Both the position numbers and the translations under genes were made by a program. The notes beneath the pieces were generated by a model that saw only the letters and a program-made list of their open reading frames with translations, searched no databases and was not told where the DNA came from. This document shows, in pieces, positions 36,845 through 43,988 of a stretch of 64,000 nucleotides of DNA. How positions within the stretch are numbered: the stretch's first letter is position 1; every line of letters starts with the position of its first letter. Source of the stretch: Nocardioides sp. Root682 (GTDB lineage Bacteria; Actinomycetota; Actinomycetes; Propionibacteriales; Nocardioidaceae); NCBI RefSeq assembly GCF_001427795.1, contig NZ_LMHJ01000001.1:47773-111772 (forward strand), read 5' to 3'.

Positions 36845-37269
36845 GCGTTCCTCTTCTCGATTGCCTCGGTACGACGCCAGATCGGCAGGGTCAGGTCGTC
36901 GTCGACGACATTCCAGTCCACGGTGAGCCGGTCCCCGATCGCCAGGCCATCGGGACCCTCGGGCGGAACGCCCGTCACCTCGGCGACCATCCGGACGCCT
37001 TCGTCGAGGTCCACGAGCGCGATCACCAGCGGCAGCTGCTTGCCGGGCACCTGGGGTGCGTGGTGGACGAGGTAGGAGAACACGGTGCCGGTACCAGCGG
37101 CGACCACCCAGCCCCGGTCGAAGGCACCGCAGTCCGGGCAGGACGGACCGGGTGGGTGCCGCAGCTCGCCGCAGGCGTTGCACTTCTGGATGCGAAGCTC
37201 ACCGATCGCCGTACCGGTGAAGAAGTAGGCGTTGTCCCGGCTGACGACCGGACGCACGGGGCCGCTCAC
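36841..37269 (-). CDS. DUF35 OB-fold protein, C-terminal half of a split ChsH2
   Basis: The 142-residue protein has an N-terminal zinc ribbon with four cysteines (IQKCNACGELRHPPGPSCPDCGA, about 29-48) and an OB-fold (about 55-130). In mycobacteria this domain is the C-terminal part of ChsH2 (about 310 residues), which docks onto Ltp2. Here it is a separate gene beginning at GTG 37269 overlapping the preceding stop as GTGA. The frames differ, so it is a genuine split and not a missed fusion, assuming the base calls are right. Confidence 0.85.
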   Translation of the reverse strand: MSGPVRPVVSRDNAYFFTGTAIGELRIQKCNACGELRHPPGPSCPDCGAFDRGWVVAAGTGTVFSYLVHHAPQVPGKQLPLVIALVDLDEGVRMVAEVTGVPPEGPDGLAIGDRLTVDWNVVDDDLTLPIWRRTEAIEKRNA

Positions 37270-37790
37270 GAGGAACCCCTCGGGATGAACTTGAGCACCC
37301 GGAACAGCATCGTCGCAACGAGCTCGTCGCCCACGTACCAGCGGTTGCGTGAGGTCACGAAGTACCCCAGGCCCATGCCGGTGTTCTTCGGGCCGACCAC
37401 GGAGTCGAGCGAGGTGGTGACGCGCAGCTGCTCGTCGACCCGGAGGTAGCGCTCGTAGGTCTGCTCGCAGTTGGTGCCGAGTACGGCAGTGAAGCCGGCC
37501 CCGGTGAGGATGCCCATCATCGAGTGCAGGGGGTCGTCGTCGGCCCGCTTGCGACCGAGGCCGGGCATCGTCCAGACCTGCGCCATCGACGGCGGCGCCT
37601 CGCCGGTCCGGAAGCGCTCGTTGTCGTACTGCATCGCGTCGAGCCAGGCACTGATCGTCGGCTGGTTGACCGGGTGCGGTGCCCAGGTCTCTGACGCCTC
37701 GCCGAGCGCCATGATCCGGTCGGCCTCGGCCATGATCTGATCGTGGACCTCGGTCTCGACGAGCTCGACCACCGGGTCGGGCGCACTCAT
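37266..37790 (-). CDS. MaoC-like (FAS1-dehydratase-type) protein, N-terminal half of a split ChsH2
   Basis: The 174-residue hot-dog-fold protein (HPVNQPTISAWLDAMQYDNERFRTG...LHSMMGILTGAGFTAVLGTNCEQTYERYLRVDEQLRVTTSLDSV) corresponds to the N-terminal MaoC-like domain of ChsH2. It lacks the Asp/His hydratase pair, which ChsH1 supplies, so the active enzyme should be a heteromer. Together with the DUF35 gene (142 residues) the total of 316 residues equals a normal fused ChsH2. It is coupled by ATGA to the acyl-CoA dehydrogenase gene before it. Confidence 0.82.
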   Translation of the reverse strand: MSAPDPVVELVETEVHDQIMAEADRIMALGEASETWAPHPVNQPTISAWLDAMQYDNERFRTGEAPPSMAQVWTMPGLGRKRADDDPLHSMMGILTGAGFTAVLGTNCEQTYERYLRVDEQLRVTTSLDSVVGPKNTGMGLGYFVTSRNRWYVGDELVATMLFRVLKFIPRGSS

Positions 37791-39946
37791 CGGGGCACCC
37801 GCGGCAGGCCGAGACCGAACATCGAGATCAGCTCTCGCTGCACCTCCTGCACGCCACCTCCGAAGGTGAGGACGAGGTTGCGCTTGGCCTGCCCGTCGAG
37901 GTAGTCGAGCAGCTTCCTGGTCTCCGGCTCCCCCGCGTCACCGTGGCGGTGCACCAGCGAGATGAGGTCAGCCAGCAGGTGCTGCACCTGGTCGGAGGCG
38001 AAGACCTTCGAGGACGACGCGTCGGCGACCTTGAGCTCTCCGGTGGCTGCGGCCCGGGCGACCTCCCAGTTGAGGAGCTCATTGATCCGGAAGACCGCGG
38101 TCGTCCTGCCGAGCAGGTCAGCCACGTCGGGCAGCTCACGGACCCCTGCGGCGTCGGCCCACCGCACGACCCTGTCGCGCAGTCCTTCGATCCGGCCTGC
38201 GGGCCCGAGCATCACACGCTCGTGGTTGAGCTGGGTGGTGATCAGCTTCCAGCCCTGGTTCTCCTCCCCGACCAGCATGTCGACGGGCACGCGGACGTCG
38301 TTGAAGTACGTCGCGTTGACGTGGTGCGAGCCGTCGGCCGTGATGATCGGCGTCCAGCTGTAGCCGGGGTCCCTGGTGTCGACGATCAGGATCGAGATGC
38401 CCTTGTGCTTGGGGGCGTCCGGGTCGGTACGGACCGCGAGCCACAGGTAGTCGGCCTGGTGGCCGCCGGTGGTCCACATCTTCTGGCCGTTGACGACGTA
38501 ATGGTCGCCGTCGAGCTTCGCCGTCGTACGCAGGGACGCGAGGTCGGTGCCTGCGTCCGGCTCGCTGTAGCCGATCGCGAAGTGCACGTCGCCGGCGAGG
38601 ATGCGTGAGAGGAACAGGTCCTTCTGCTTCTCGGTGCCGTAGCGGATCAGGGTCGGGCCCACGGTCTGCAACGTCACCGACGGCAGGTGCACGTCTGAGT
38701 ACTGCGCCTCGTTGGCGAAGATCGTCTGCTCGATCTCGCCGAGGCCGTGGCCGCCGTACTCCTTGGGCCAACCGACGCCCATCCAGCCGTCGGCGCCGAG
38801 CTGGCGGATCAGGCGCTCGTAGGTGGGTCCGTGACGGTTCCACGCCCCCTCGACCGGGTCCGGGTCGTGCAGCCCCTCGAACGCGGCCGCGACTCCCCCG
38901 AAGTAGGTCCGCAGGCGGTCCTTGAGGACCCGCTGCTCCTCGGTGAGCTCGAGGTTCTTGGATTCGGCGGTCTCGACAGGAACCTGCGCGGCGGTGGTGT
39001 CGAGCGCGTGCGCGAGATCGGTGCCCCAGGTCGTGTAGGCGACGAGGGGGTAGGTGATGTCGACGCCCATGCCGCCGTGCAGGTGGTGGCAGGTCCGGAA
39101 CGAGCTCGGCGCGACCTGGCTCACCCAGTAGCCGGCGACTGCGAGGTCGTCGCCGGCCGGCAGCCTGGACGCGACGCGCCACACGGCGTTGTCGGCGGCG
39201 AGGTCGAGGGTGCGGGAGGTGACGTAGACGTCGGCCATCTGCAGGGACACGGCCTGGAACTCCGCCAGCGAGCGACCGAACTGCTGGCGACCCTTGACGT
39301 AGTCGGCGGTCAGGTCGCGGGCTCCGGCGAGCACCCCGGCGGCGGTGACAGCAAGACCCGCCCGTGCGACATCGGAGAGGTACGCCGCCGCTCCGTCCTC
39401 GAGGGCTTCGGCAGGGGCGTTGTCGAGCACGATCGTGTACCGAGGCGTGGCACTGGACGCGCTGGCCGGCAGCAGGTTCACGCCAGGGCCGGTCGGGTCG
39501 ACGAGGACGACGACGTCGCGATCACCTTCGCGGGCGATGACGAGCACACGTGTGGCGCTCTCGGCGTAGGACACGGCGAGTGCGCGGCCGGTCACCGTGC
39601 CGTCGTCGTACGACGCCATGCCGCGCAGCGCGGCCGTCAGGATCACGTCGCCGGCGACGATGCCCGGCAGCAGCTCCTTGCACTGCGCCTCGGTGCCGTA
39701 CGACGCCAGGGTCAGCGCGCCGCAGCAGAGGGTCTCCCACGCGGGGACCTGCACGGCGGCGCGGCCGGCTTCGCGCAGCAGCACGGCGACCTCGGTGAGC
39801 CCGAGTCCCTCACCGCCGTACTCCTCGGGAACCGGGAGCGACGTCAGGCCGGCGGCGGCCCAGGCGGACCACTCCCGGGCGTCCGACTCGCGTTCGAGCA
39901 CCTCGCCGACGACGGCGCGGACAGCATTGATCGCCTCAACATCCAC
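37787..39946 (-). CDS. Fused acyl-CoA dehydrogenase, FadE28-FadE29 (ChsE1-ChsE2) type
   Basis: This 719-residue protein joins two acyl-CoA-dehydrogenase chains. Residues 1-331 are a FadE28-like half (EEYGGEGLGLTEVAVLLREAG, QFGRSLAEFQAVSLQMADV, HHLHGGMGVDITYPL) and 332-719 a FadE29-like half (GYSEPDAGTDLASLRTTA for FAD/substrate, NGQKMWTTGGHQADYLWL, NHERVMLGPAGR). The sizes equal the separate mycobacterial subunits, which form an alpha2beta2 enzyme dehydrogenating the 3-carbon sterol-CoA side chain. GTG 39946 is preceded by TACAGT seven bases away, a leaderless start, overlapped by a KstR-like box. It heads the five-gene operon ending in ltp2. Confidence 0.85.
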   Translation of the reverse strand: MDVEAINAVRAVVGEVLERESDAREWSAWAAAGLTSLPVPEEYGGEGLGLTEVAVLLREAGRAAVQVPAWETLCCGALTLASYGTEAQCKELLPGIVAGDVILTAALRGMASYDDGTVTGRALAVSYAESATRVLVIAREGDRDVVVLVDPTGPGVNLLPASASSATPRYTIVLDNAPAEALEDGAAAYLSDVARAGLAVTAAGVLAGARDLTADYVKGRQQFGRSLAEFQAVSLQMADVYVTSRTLDLAADNAVWRVASRLPAGDDLAVAGYWVSQVAPSSFRTCHHLHGGMGVDITYPLVAYTTWGTDLAHALDTTAAQVPVETAESKNLELTEEQRVLKDRLRTYFGGVAAAFEGLHDPDPVEGAWNRHGPTYERLIRQLGADGWMGVGWPKEYGGHGLGEIEQTIFANEAQYSDVHLPSVTLQTVGPTLIRYGTEKQKDLFLSRILAGDVHFAIGYSEPDAGTDLASLRTTAKLDGDHYVVNGQKMWTTGGHQADYLWLAVRTDPDAPKHKGISILIVDTRDPGYSWTPIITADGSHHVNATYFNDVRVPVDMLVGEENQGWKLITTQLNHERVMLGPAGRIEGLRDRVVRWADAAGVRELPDVADLLGRTTAVFRINELLNWEVARAAATGELKVADASSSKVFASDQVQHLLADLISLVHRHGDAGEPETRKLLDYLDGQAKRNLVLTFGGGVQEVQRELISMFGLGLPRVPR

Positions 39947-39955
39947 GGGACAAAC

Positions 39956-39969
39956 TGTAACGTGTTCTA
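39956..39969. promoter_or_regulatory. KstR-like operator between divergent leaderless promoters
   Basis: TGTAACGTGTTCTA matches the palindrome TAGAACGTGTTCTA at 12 of 14 positions and keeps the AAC-NN-GTT core of KstR sites. On the minus strand TACAGT (39959-39954) lies seven bases before the acyl-CoA dehydrogenase GTG. On plus, TAGTCT (39968-39973) lies seven bases before the hydrolase ATG. Both -10 boxes overlap the operator, so one bound KstR dimer set would shut both genes. Confidence 0.8.
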
Positions 39970-39980
39970 GTCTGCTGCGC

Positions 39981-40892
39981 ATGGGGGTCGTCTCACTCAC
40001 CGATGTCACGCGTCGCCGCGTCCACCTTCCGGCGATCGACGTCCCGGTCGGCCGCATGGTCGACCTGCCGGGTCGCGGCGGTTCGACGTACGTCACCGAC
40101 ACCCCGGGGCCGACCCCCGAGGCGCCGACCATCGTGCTGCTGCACGCCCTCGGCACCACGGGGCTGCTCACGTTCTTCCCGGTGATCCACCCGCTCGCGC
40201 AACGCTTCCGCGTGATCACCCTCGACCAGCGCTGGCACGGCCGCGGCATCCAGAGTGAGGAGTTCTCGCTCGTCGACTGCGCCGACGACGTGGCCGCCCT
40301 GCTCGAGGTCCTCGAGATCGAGAAGGCGATCATCGGCGGCTACTCGATGGGCTCGATCATCGCCCAGCGCGTGTGGCGCCAGCACCCCGACAAGGTGAGC
40401 GGACTGGTGCTGGGCGCCACCACCGACCGGTTCCAGCTCAATCCCGCCGAGCGGGGGTTCTTCCTCGGGATGGGCGGCACCATGCTCGCCCTGCGTGGCC
40501 TGTCCCGCTCCCGCACTGCCGTCAAGGCAGCCCGGGCGGCCGGCCGCGGCGTCGACCTCGTGCCCTCGGACATGCACGAGTGGGCCCTGCGTGAGTTCCG
40601 CTCCACCAGCCCCTGGGCCGTCGGCCAGGCAGTGGCCGCGCTCGGCCAGCACCACTCCCGACCGTGGCTGGGCCGCATCGACGTCCCGACGGCGGTCGTG
40701 GTGATGATGCGGGACCGGGTGATTCCGACGGCTCGTCAGATCGCCCTGGCCCGTTCGATCCCTGGCGCGACCATCCACGAGGTCGACGACGGCCACGCTG
40801 GCTGCGTGCTCGGGTCGGGGAAGTTCGTGCCGCGGTTCGTCGAGGCAGCGGCCACCGTCAACGCCCGGAGCCGGGACTTCCGCCAGCGCTAG
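39981..40892 (+). CDS. Alpha/beta hydrolase
   Basis: The 303-residue protein has the nucleophile elbow GGYSMGS (Ser122), an oxyanion HALGTTG segment and a C-terminal catalytic His in DDGHAGC. The frame is open about 130 codons upstream, but the ATG at 39981 lies at the expected transcription start of a leaderless promoter. Control by the shared KstR-like box places it in the sterol regulon, where an ester or meta-cleavage-product hydrolase would fit; the substrate is not resolved. Confidence 0.85.
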   Translation: MGVVSLTDVTRRRVHLPAIDVPVGRMVDLPGRGGSTYVTDTPGPTPEAPTIVLLHALGTTGLLTFFPVIHPLAQRFRVITLDQRWHGRGIQSEEFSLVDCADDVAALLEVLEIEKAIIGGYSMGSIIAQRVWRQHPDKVSGLVLGATTDRFQLNPAERGFFLGMGGTMLALRGLSRSRTAVKAARAAGRGVDLVPSDMHEWALREFRSTSPWAVGQAVAALGQHHSRPWLGRIDVPTAVVVMMRDRVIPTARQIALARSIPGATIHEVDDGHAGCVLGSGKFVPRFVEAAATVNARSRDFRQR

Positions 40893-40921
40893 CGTCTCGA
40901 TACGCCGCTCACACCTCGCGG

Positions 40922-42325
40922 CTACTCGACGACCAAGGCTTTCTGCAGGCGTTCCAGCTCGGCCGGGAAATGGCGGACCAACGCGTCTGCGTCCGGCATC
41001 GACTCGCGGCACGCGATGACACCGACGTGCATCTTCCCGGCGTTCGACATCACGGTGACGTTGAGGCCGGCACCGTGGAACACCGGGCCGAGCGGGCACA
41101 GCGCGTCGATCCGCGCTCCCATGAAGTAGAGCGGGATCGGTGGGCCCGGGACGTTGGAGATGACCAGGTTGTGGACCACCGGGTGCTTCTCGGCGAGCCG
41201 CAGGTTCGCATAGGTGCGCACCGCCAGCCCGAAGGTGCGCGGGGCCGCGAACTCAGCCCAGTCCTGGAGGGCGTCCGCACTGATCGCGTTGTGGTGGTCC
41301 TTCGCGACCTGGTTGCGCTCGGCGAGCATCTGCAACCGCTCGAGCGGGTCGGCGATGTCGGTGCCGAGCTTGGTGAACATGGCCGAGACCTTGTTCGCGC
41401 CGGTGGAACGACGAGAGCTGTCACGCACGCTCACCGGCACGGTCGCCAGCAGGGAGGACGCGGGCAGCTCGTCGCGCTCGGCCAGGTACTCACGCAGCGC
41501 TCCCGCCGCGATCGCGAGCACCACGTCGTTGACCGTCGTACCGGTGTCCTTCTTGATCGCGCGGATGTCGTCGAGCGGCAGGTCGACCATCGCGATCGAG
41601 CGGTGCGAGGTGATCGTGCCGTTGAAGGACGTTCGTGGAGCGGAGAACGGCGCGGCCATCGCGGTGCCCTGCCGGGCGCGGCCGATCGTCTTGGTGACCA
41701 GCTGCGCCGACGGCGCGATCACCTTGGCGAGCGTGATGGGGCGGGTCGCCGTACCGAGGACGGCACGGCCGAACAGCTCCCGACGTCCCGGGCTGCGCGA
41801 GTGGCCCTGGCGCTCGGGCAGCGTCGGCGCGATGGCGGCGTCGATCGTGCACAGGTGCGACAACAGGCTCGCGCCGGAGACGCCGTCGACGGTGGCGTGG
41901 TGCATCTTGGTGAAGACCACGATCTTCTCGTCCCCGCCGTCGGGGCGATAGCCCTCGATGACCCACATCTCCCAGAGCGGCCGGGAACGGTCGAGCGGCA
42001 GCGAAGCCAAGTGGGCGCAGTGGTCCATCAGCTCGCGGTAGCCACCCGGCGTGGGCAGCGCCTGGCGGTGCACGTGGCGCTCGATGTCGAAGGACGTGTC
42101 GCGCACCCAGACCGGGTGGTCGAGGCCGAGCGGCACGCCGCGCACCTTGCGGGTGAACTCCGGGACGTCGCGCACGCTCCGGTTGATGCCGCCCTGGAGC
42201 GCGGCGAACGAGTAGGGCTCGGTCATCGTCGCCGGGTCGAGCACCATCACCGCGCACACGTGCATCAGCTGATCGGGCGTCTCCAGGTAGAGGAAGCTCG
42301 CATCCAGTCCCGAAAGCCGATCCAT
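40922..42325 (-). CDS. Wax ester synthase / diacylglycerol acyltransferase (WS/DGAT)
   Basis: This 467-residue bifunctional acyltransferase uses acyl-CoA to make triacylglycerol or wax esters. The catalytic motif HHATVDG lies at 142-148. The C-terminal half has VSVRDSSRRSTGANKVSAMF and the NVPGPPIPLYFMGARI segment typical of the family. The ATG at 42325 follows GGGGA. Actinobacteria use these enzymes to store carbon, and sterol-derived propionyl and acetyl units are a plausible source. It is divergent from the esterase gene, with a degenerate KstR-like box between them. Confidence 0.93.
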   Translation of the reverse strand: MDRLSGLDASFLYLETPDQLMHVCAVMVLDPATMTEPYSFAALQGGINRSVRDVPEFTRKVRGVPLGLDHPVWVRDTSFDIERHVHRQALPTPGGYRELMDHCAHLASLPLDRSRPLWEMWVIEGYRPDGGDEKIVVFTKMHHATVDGVSGASLLSHLCTIDAAIAPTLPERQGHSRSPGRRELFGRAVLGTATRPITLAKVIAPSAQLVTKTIGRARQGTAMAAPFSAPRTSFNGTITSHRSIAMVDLPLDDIRAIKKDTGTTVNDVVLAIAAGALREYLAERDELPASSLLATVPVSVRDSSRRSTGANKVSAMFTKLGTDIADPLERLQMLAERNQVAKDHHNAISADALQDWAEFAAPRTFGLAVRTYANLRLAEKHPVVHNLVISNVPGPPIPLYFMGARIDALCPLGPVFHGAGLNVTVMSNAGKMHVGVIACRESMPDADALVRHFPAELERLQKALVVE

Positions 42326-42374
42326 GACATCCCCATCTCGTCCGGCGACCGTCTGGCCACCACATCTGCAAATC

Positions 42375-42388
42375 TAGAACACGTATCA
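42375..42388. promoter_or_regulatory. Degenerate KstR-like operator
   Basis: TAGAACACGTATCA keeps the left half TAGAAC and a four-of-six right half. It lies between the WS/DGAT gene (minus) and the esterase gene (plus). On plus it covers the -35/spacer region of the leaderless promoter whose -10, TAGGCT (42408-42413), lies six bases before the esterase ATG. It is weaker than the other four sites. Confidence 0.5.
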
Positions 42389-42419
42389 GTCTTCACAACG
42401 ACCCGGATAGGCTCCGGTC

Positions 42420-43712
42420 ATGGGATTCGTACGGCGACAGGCGATCACCGCGGCACTGACCGCGAACGCCATCAGGCCACTGCCAGGGTTTCGTGCCGGC
42501 ATCCCGGCGTTCTTCGCCGGCTGGATCACCGGTGAGCTCGCGCCTCACGTCCTCGGCCTGACCGTGGCCGACGCGGCCGCGCACGCCGTCGGTCCGCGCC
42601 GGAACCTTCTCGGGCTCGCGCTCGCCGGAGTGTCCTCGGCCGGTCTCGCGTACCTGATCCGCCAGAGCCGGCAGGCCGTGACCGAGGCCGAGGACGCCCT
42701 CCTCGAGGGACTCGGTGTCGACTACGTCGAGCAGCTCGACGCCAAGCCGTCGCCCGCCGACCTCGCCACTCCCTGGGGCCGGGTCGCGAACCCGTTTGCG
42801 TTCGGCCGCGCCGCCCGGAAGGCCGGCATCGAGGTCCACCGTGACATCCGGTTCGCGCCGCACGGCGGGCGCGGCCTGCTGGACGTCTACACCTCCGAGG
42901 TGACGCCGGCGTCGGGCGCCCCTGTGCTGCTCCAGGTCCACGGCGGTGCCTGGACCATCGGCAAGAAGGACCAGCAGGGCCTGCCCCTCATGCAGCACCT
43001 CGCCGCGCGCGGCTGGGTGTGCGTGGCGATCAACTACCGGCTCGCGCCCCGCGACCCCTGGCCCGCGCAGATCATCGACGTCAAGGCCGCCATCGCGTGG
43101 ATCCGCGAGAACATCGAGGAGTACGGCGGCGACCCGGACTACATCGCCATCACGGGCGGGTCGGCAGGCGGCCACCTGACTGCTCTGGCAGCCGTCACCC
43201 CGAACGCACCGGAGTTCCAGCCCGGTTTCGAAGCCGCCGACACAGCCGTGCAGGCGGCCGTCCCCTACTACGGCGTCTATGACCTCGCCGCGTCCACCGG
43301 CCTGCGCAGCGCCGAGCTGATGCGCGAACGCTTCCTCGGCCCGCGGGTGTTCAAGAAGCGCTTCTCACAGGCGTCCGACGTCTTCGAGCAGGCCTCGCCC
43401 CTCCTGCGTGTCACCGCCGACGCTCCGGACTTCTTCGTGATCCACGGAGCCCAGGACACCCTGGTCGACGTGCGGCAGGCCCGCGCCTTCGTCGAGGCGC
43501 TGCGAACCACCTCGAAGCGCACCGTCAGCTACGCCGAGCTCGCGGGCACCCAGCACGCGTTCGACATCTTCCCGTCGATCCGGTCCCAGCACCTGGTGCG
43601 TGCCACCGAGCGGTTCCTGAACTGGCACTGGAACCAATGGCGCCGAGAGCACGCCGCCCCGCTCTCCACAGGTGCCGGCGACCCGGTCGCCTCATCGTCC
43701 CGGACGACCTAG
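42420..43712 (+). CDS. HSL-family esterase/lipase
   Basis: The 430-residue alpha/beta hydrolase of the hormone-sensitive-lipase group has the oxyanion motif HGGAW at 174-178 and GGSAGG at 246-251 with nucleophile Ser248. DDL-type Asp and His follow in the C-terminus (GAQDTLVDVRQA, GTQHAFDI). An N-terminal stretch of about 130 residues with hydrophobic segments precedes the catalytic domain, as in mycobacterial LipC-like enzymes, and may associate with membrane or lipid. It appears leaderless, with TAGGCT six bases before the ATG. Confidence 0.88.
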   Translation: MGFVRRQAITAALTANAIRPLPGFRAGIPAFFAGWITGELAPHVLGLTVADAAAHAVGPRRNLLGLALAGVSSAGLAYLIRQSRQAVTEAEDALLEGLGVDYVEQLDAKPSPADLATPWGRVANPFAFGRAARKAGIEVHRDIRFAPHGGRGLLDVYTSEVTPASGAPVLLQVHGGAWTIGKKDQQGLPLMQHLAARGWVCVAINYRLAPRDPWPAQIIDVKAAIAWIRENIEEYGGDPDYIAITGGSAGGHLTALAAVTPNAPEFQPGFEAADTAVQAAVPYYGVYDLAASTGLRSAELMRERFLGPRVFKKRFSQASDVFEQASPLLRVTADAPDFFVIHGAQDTLVDVRQARAFVEALRTTSKRTVSYAELAGTQHAFDIFPSIRSQHLVRATERFLNWHWNQWRREHAAPLSTGAGDPVASSSRTT

Positions 43713-43749
43713 ATTGGAATCCCAGCCCCTTCCCGGTGAGGAGCCTCCC

Positions 43750-43974
43750 GTGCCCCTGTCGAATGCCAACCTCGAGCGCCGCATCGAGCGGAACACGAAC
43801 GACATCGAGGCGATCTACGACATCCTCACCGATCACGGGTCGCAGCTGACCGACATCAAGGACAAGCTCGAGCAGCACGACCGGCGGTTCGACGGCATCG
43901 ACGGTCGACTCGACGGCATCGAAGGCACCTTGGCCGAGGTGCTCCGGCGCCTGCCCGAGCAGCCTGCGCCCTGA
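43750..43974 (+). CDS. Small coiled-coil protein, 74 residues
   Basis: GTG 43750 has GAGGAG just upstream. The product is a soluble helix with heptad-like spacing (LERRIERNTNDIEAIYDILTDHGSQLTDIKDKLEQHDRRFDGIDGRLDGIEGTLAEVLRRL). The RFDGIDGRLDGIEG stretch repeats a seven-residue unit. Such short proteins often form oligomeric bundles. No domain family or function is evident. It is transcribed in the same direction as the esterase, 37 bases after it. Confidence 0.65.
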   Translation: MPLSNANLERRIERNTNDIEAIYDILTDHGSQLTDIKDKLEQHDRRFDGIDGRLDGIEGTLAEVLRRLPEQPAP

Positions 43975-43988
43975 CGAGGCCGCTGGCC

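Noticed and set aside
37266..37269. A frameshift breaking one ChsH2 gene
   Set aside because: The two frames meet as GTGA, the same overlap used throughout the operon, and each piece is a whole domain. I keep it as a true split, with a check listed.
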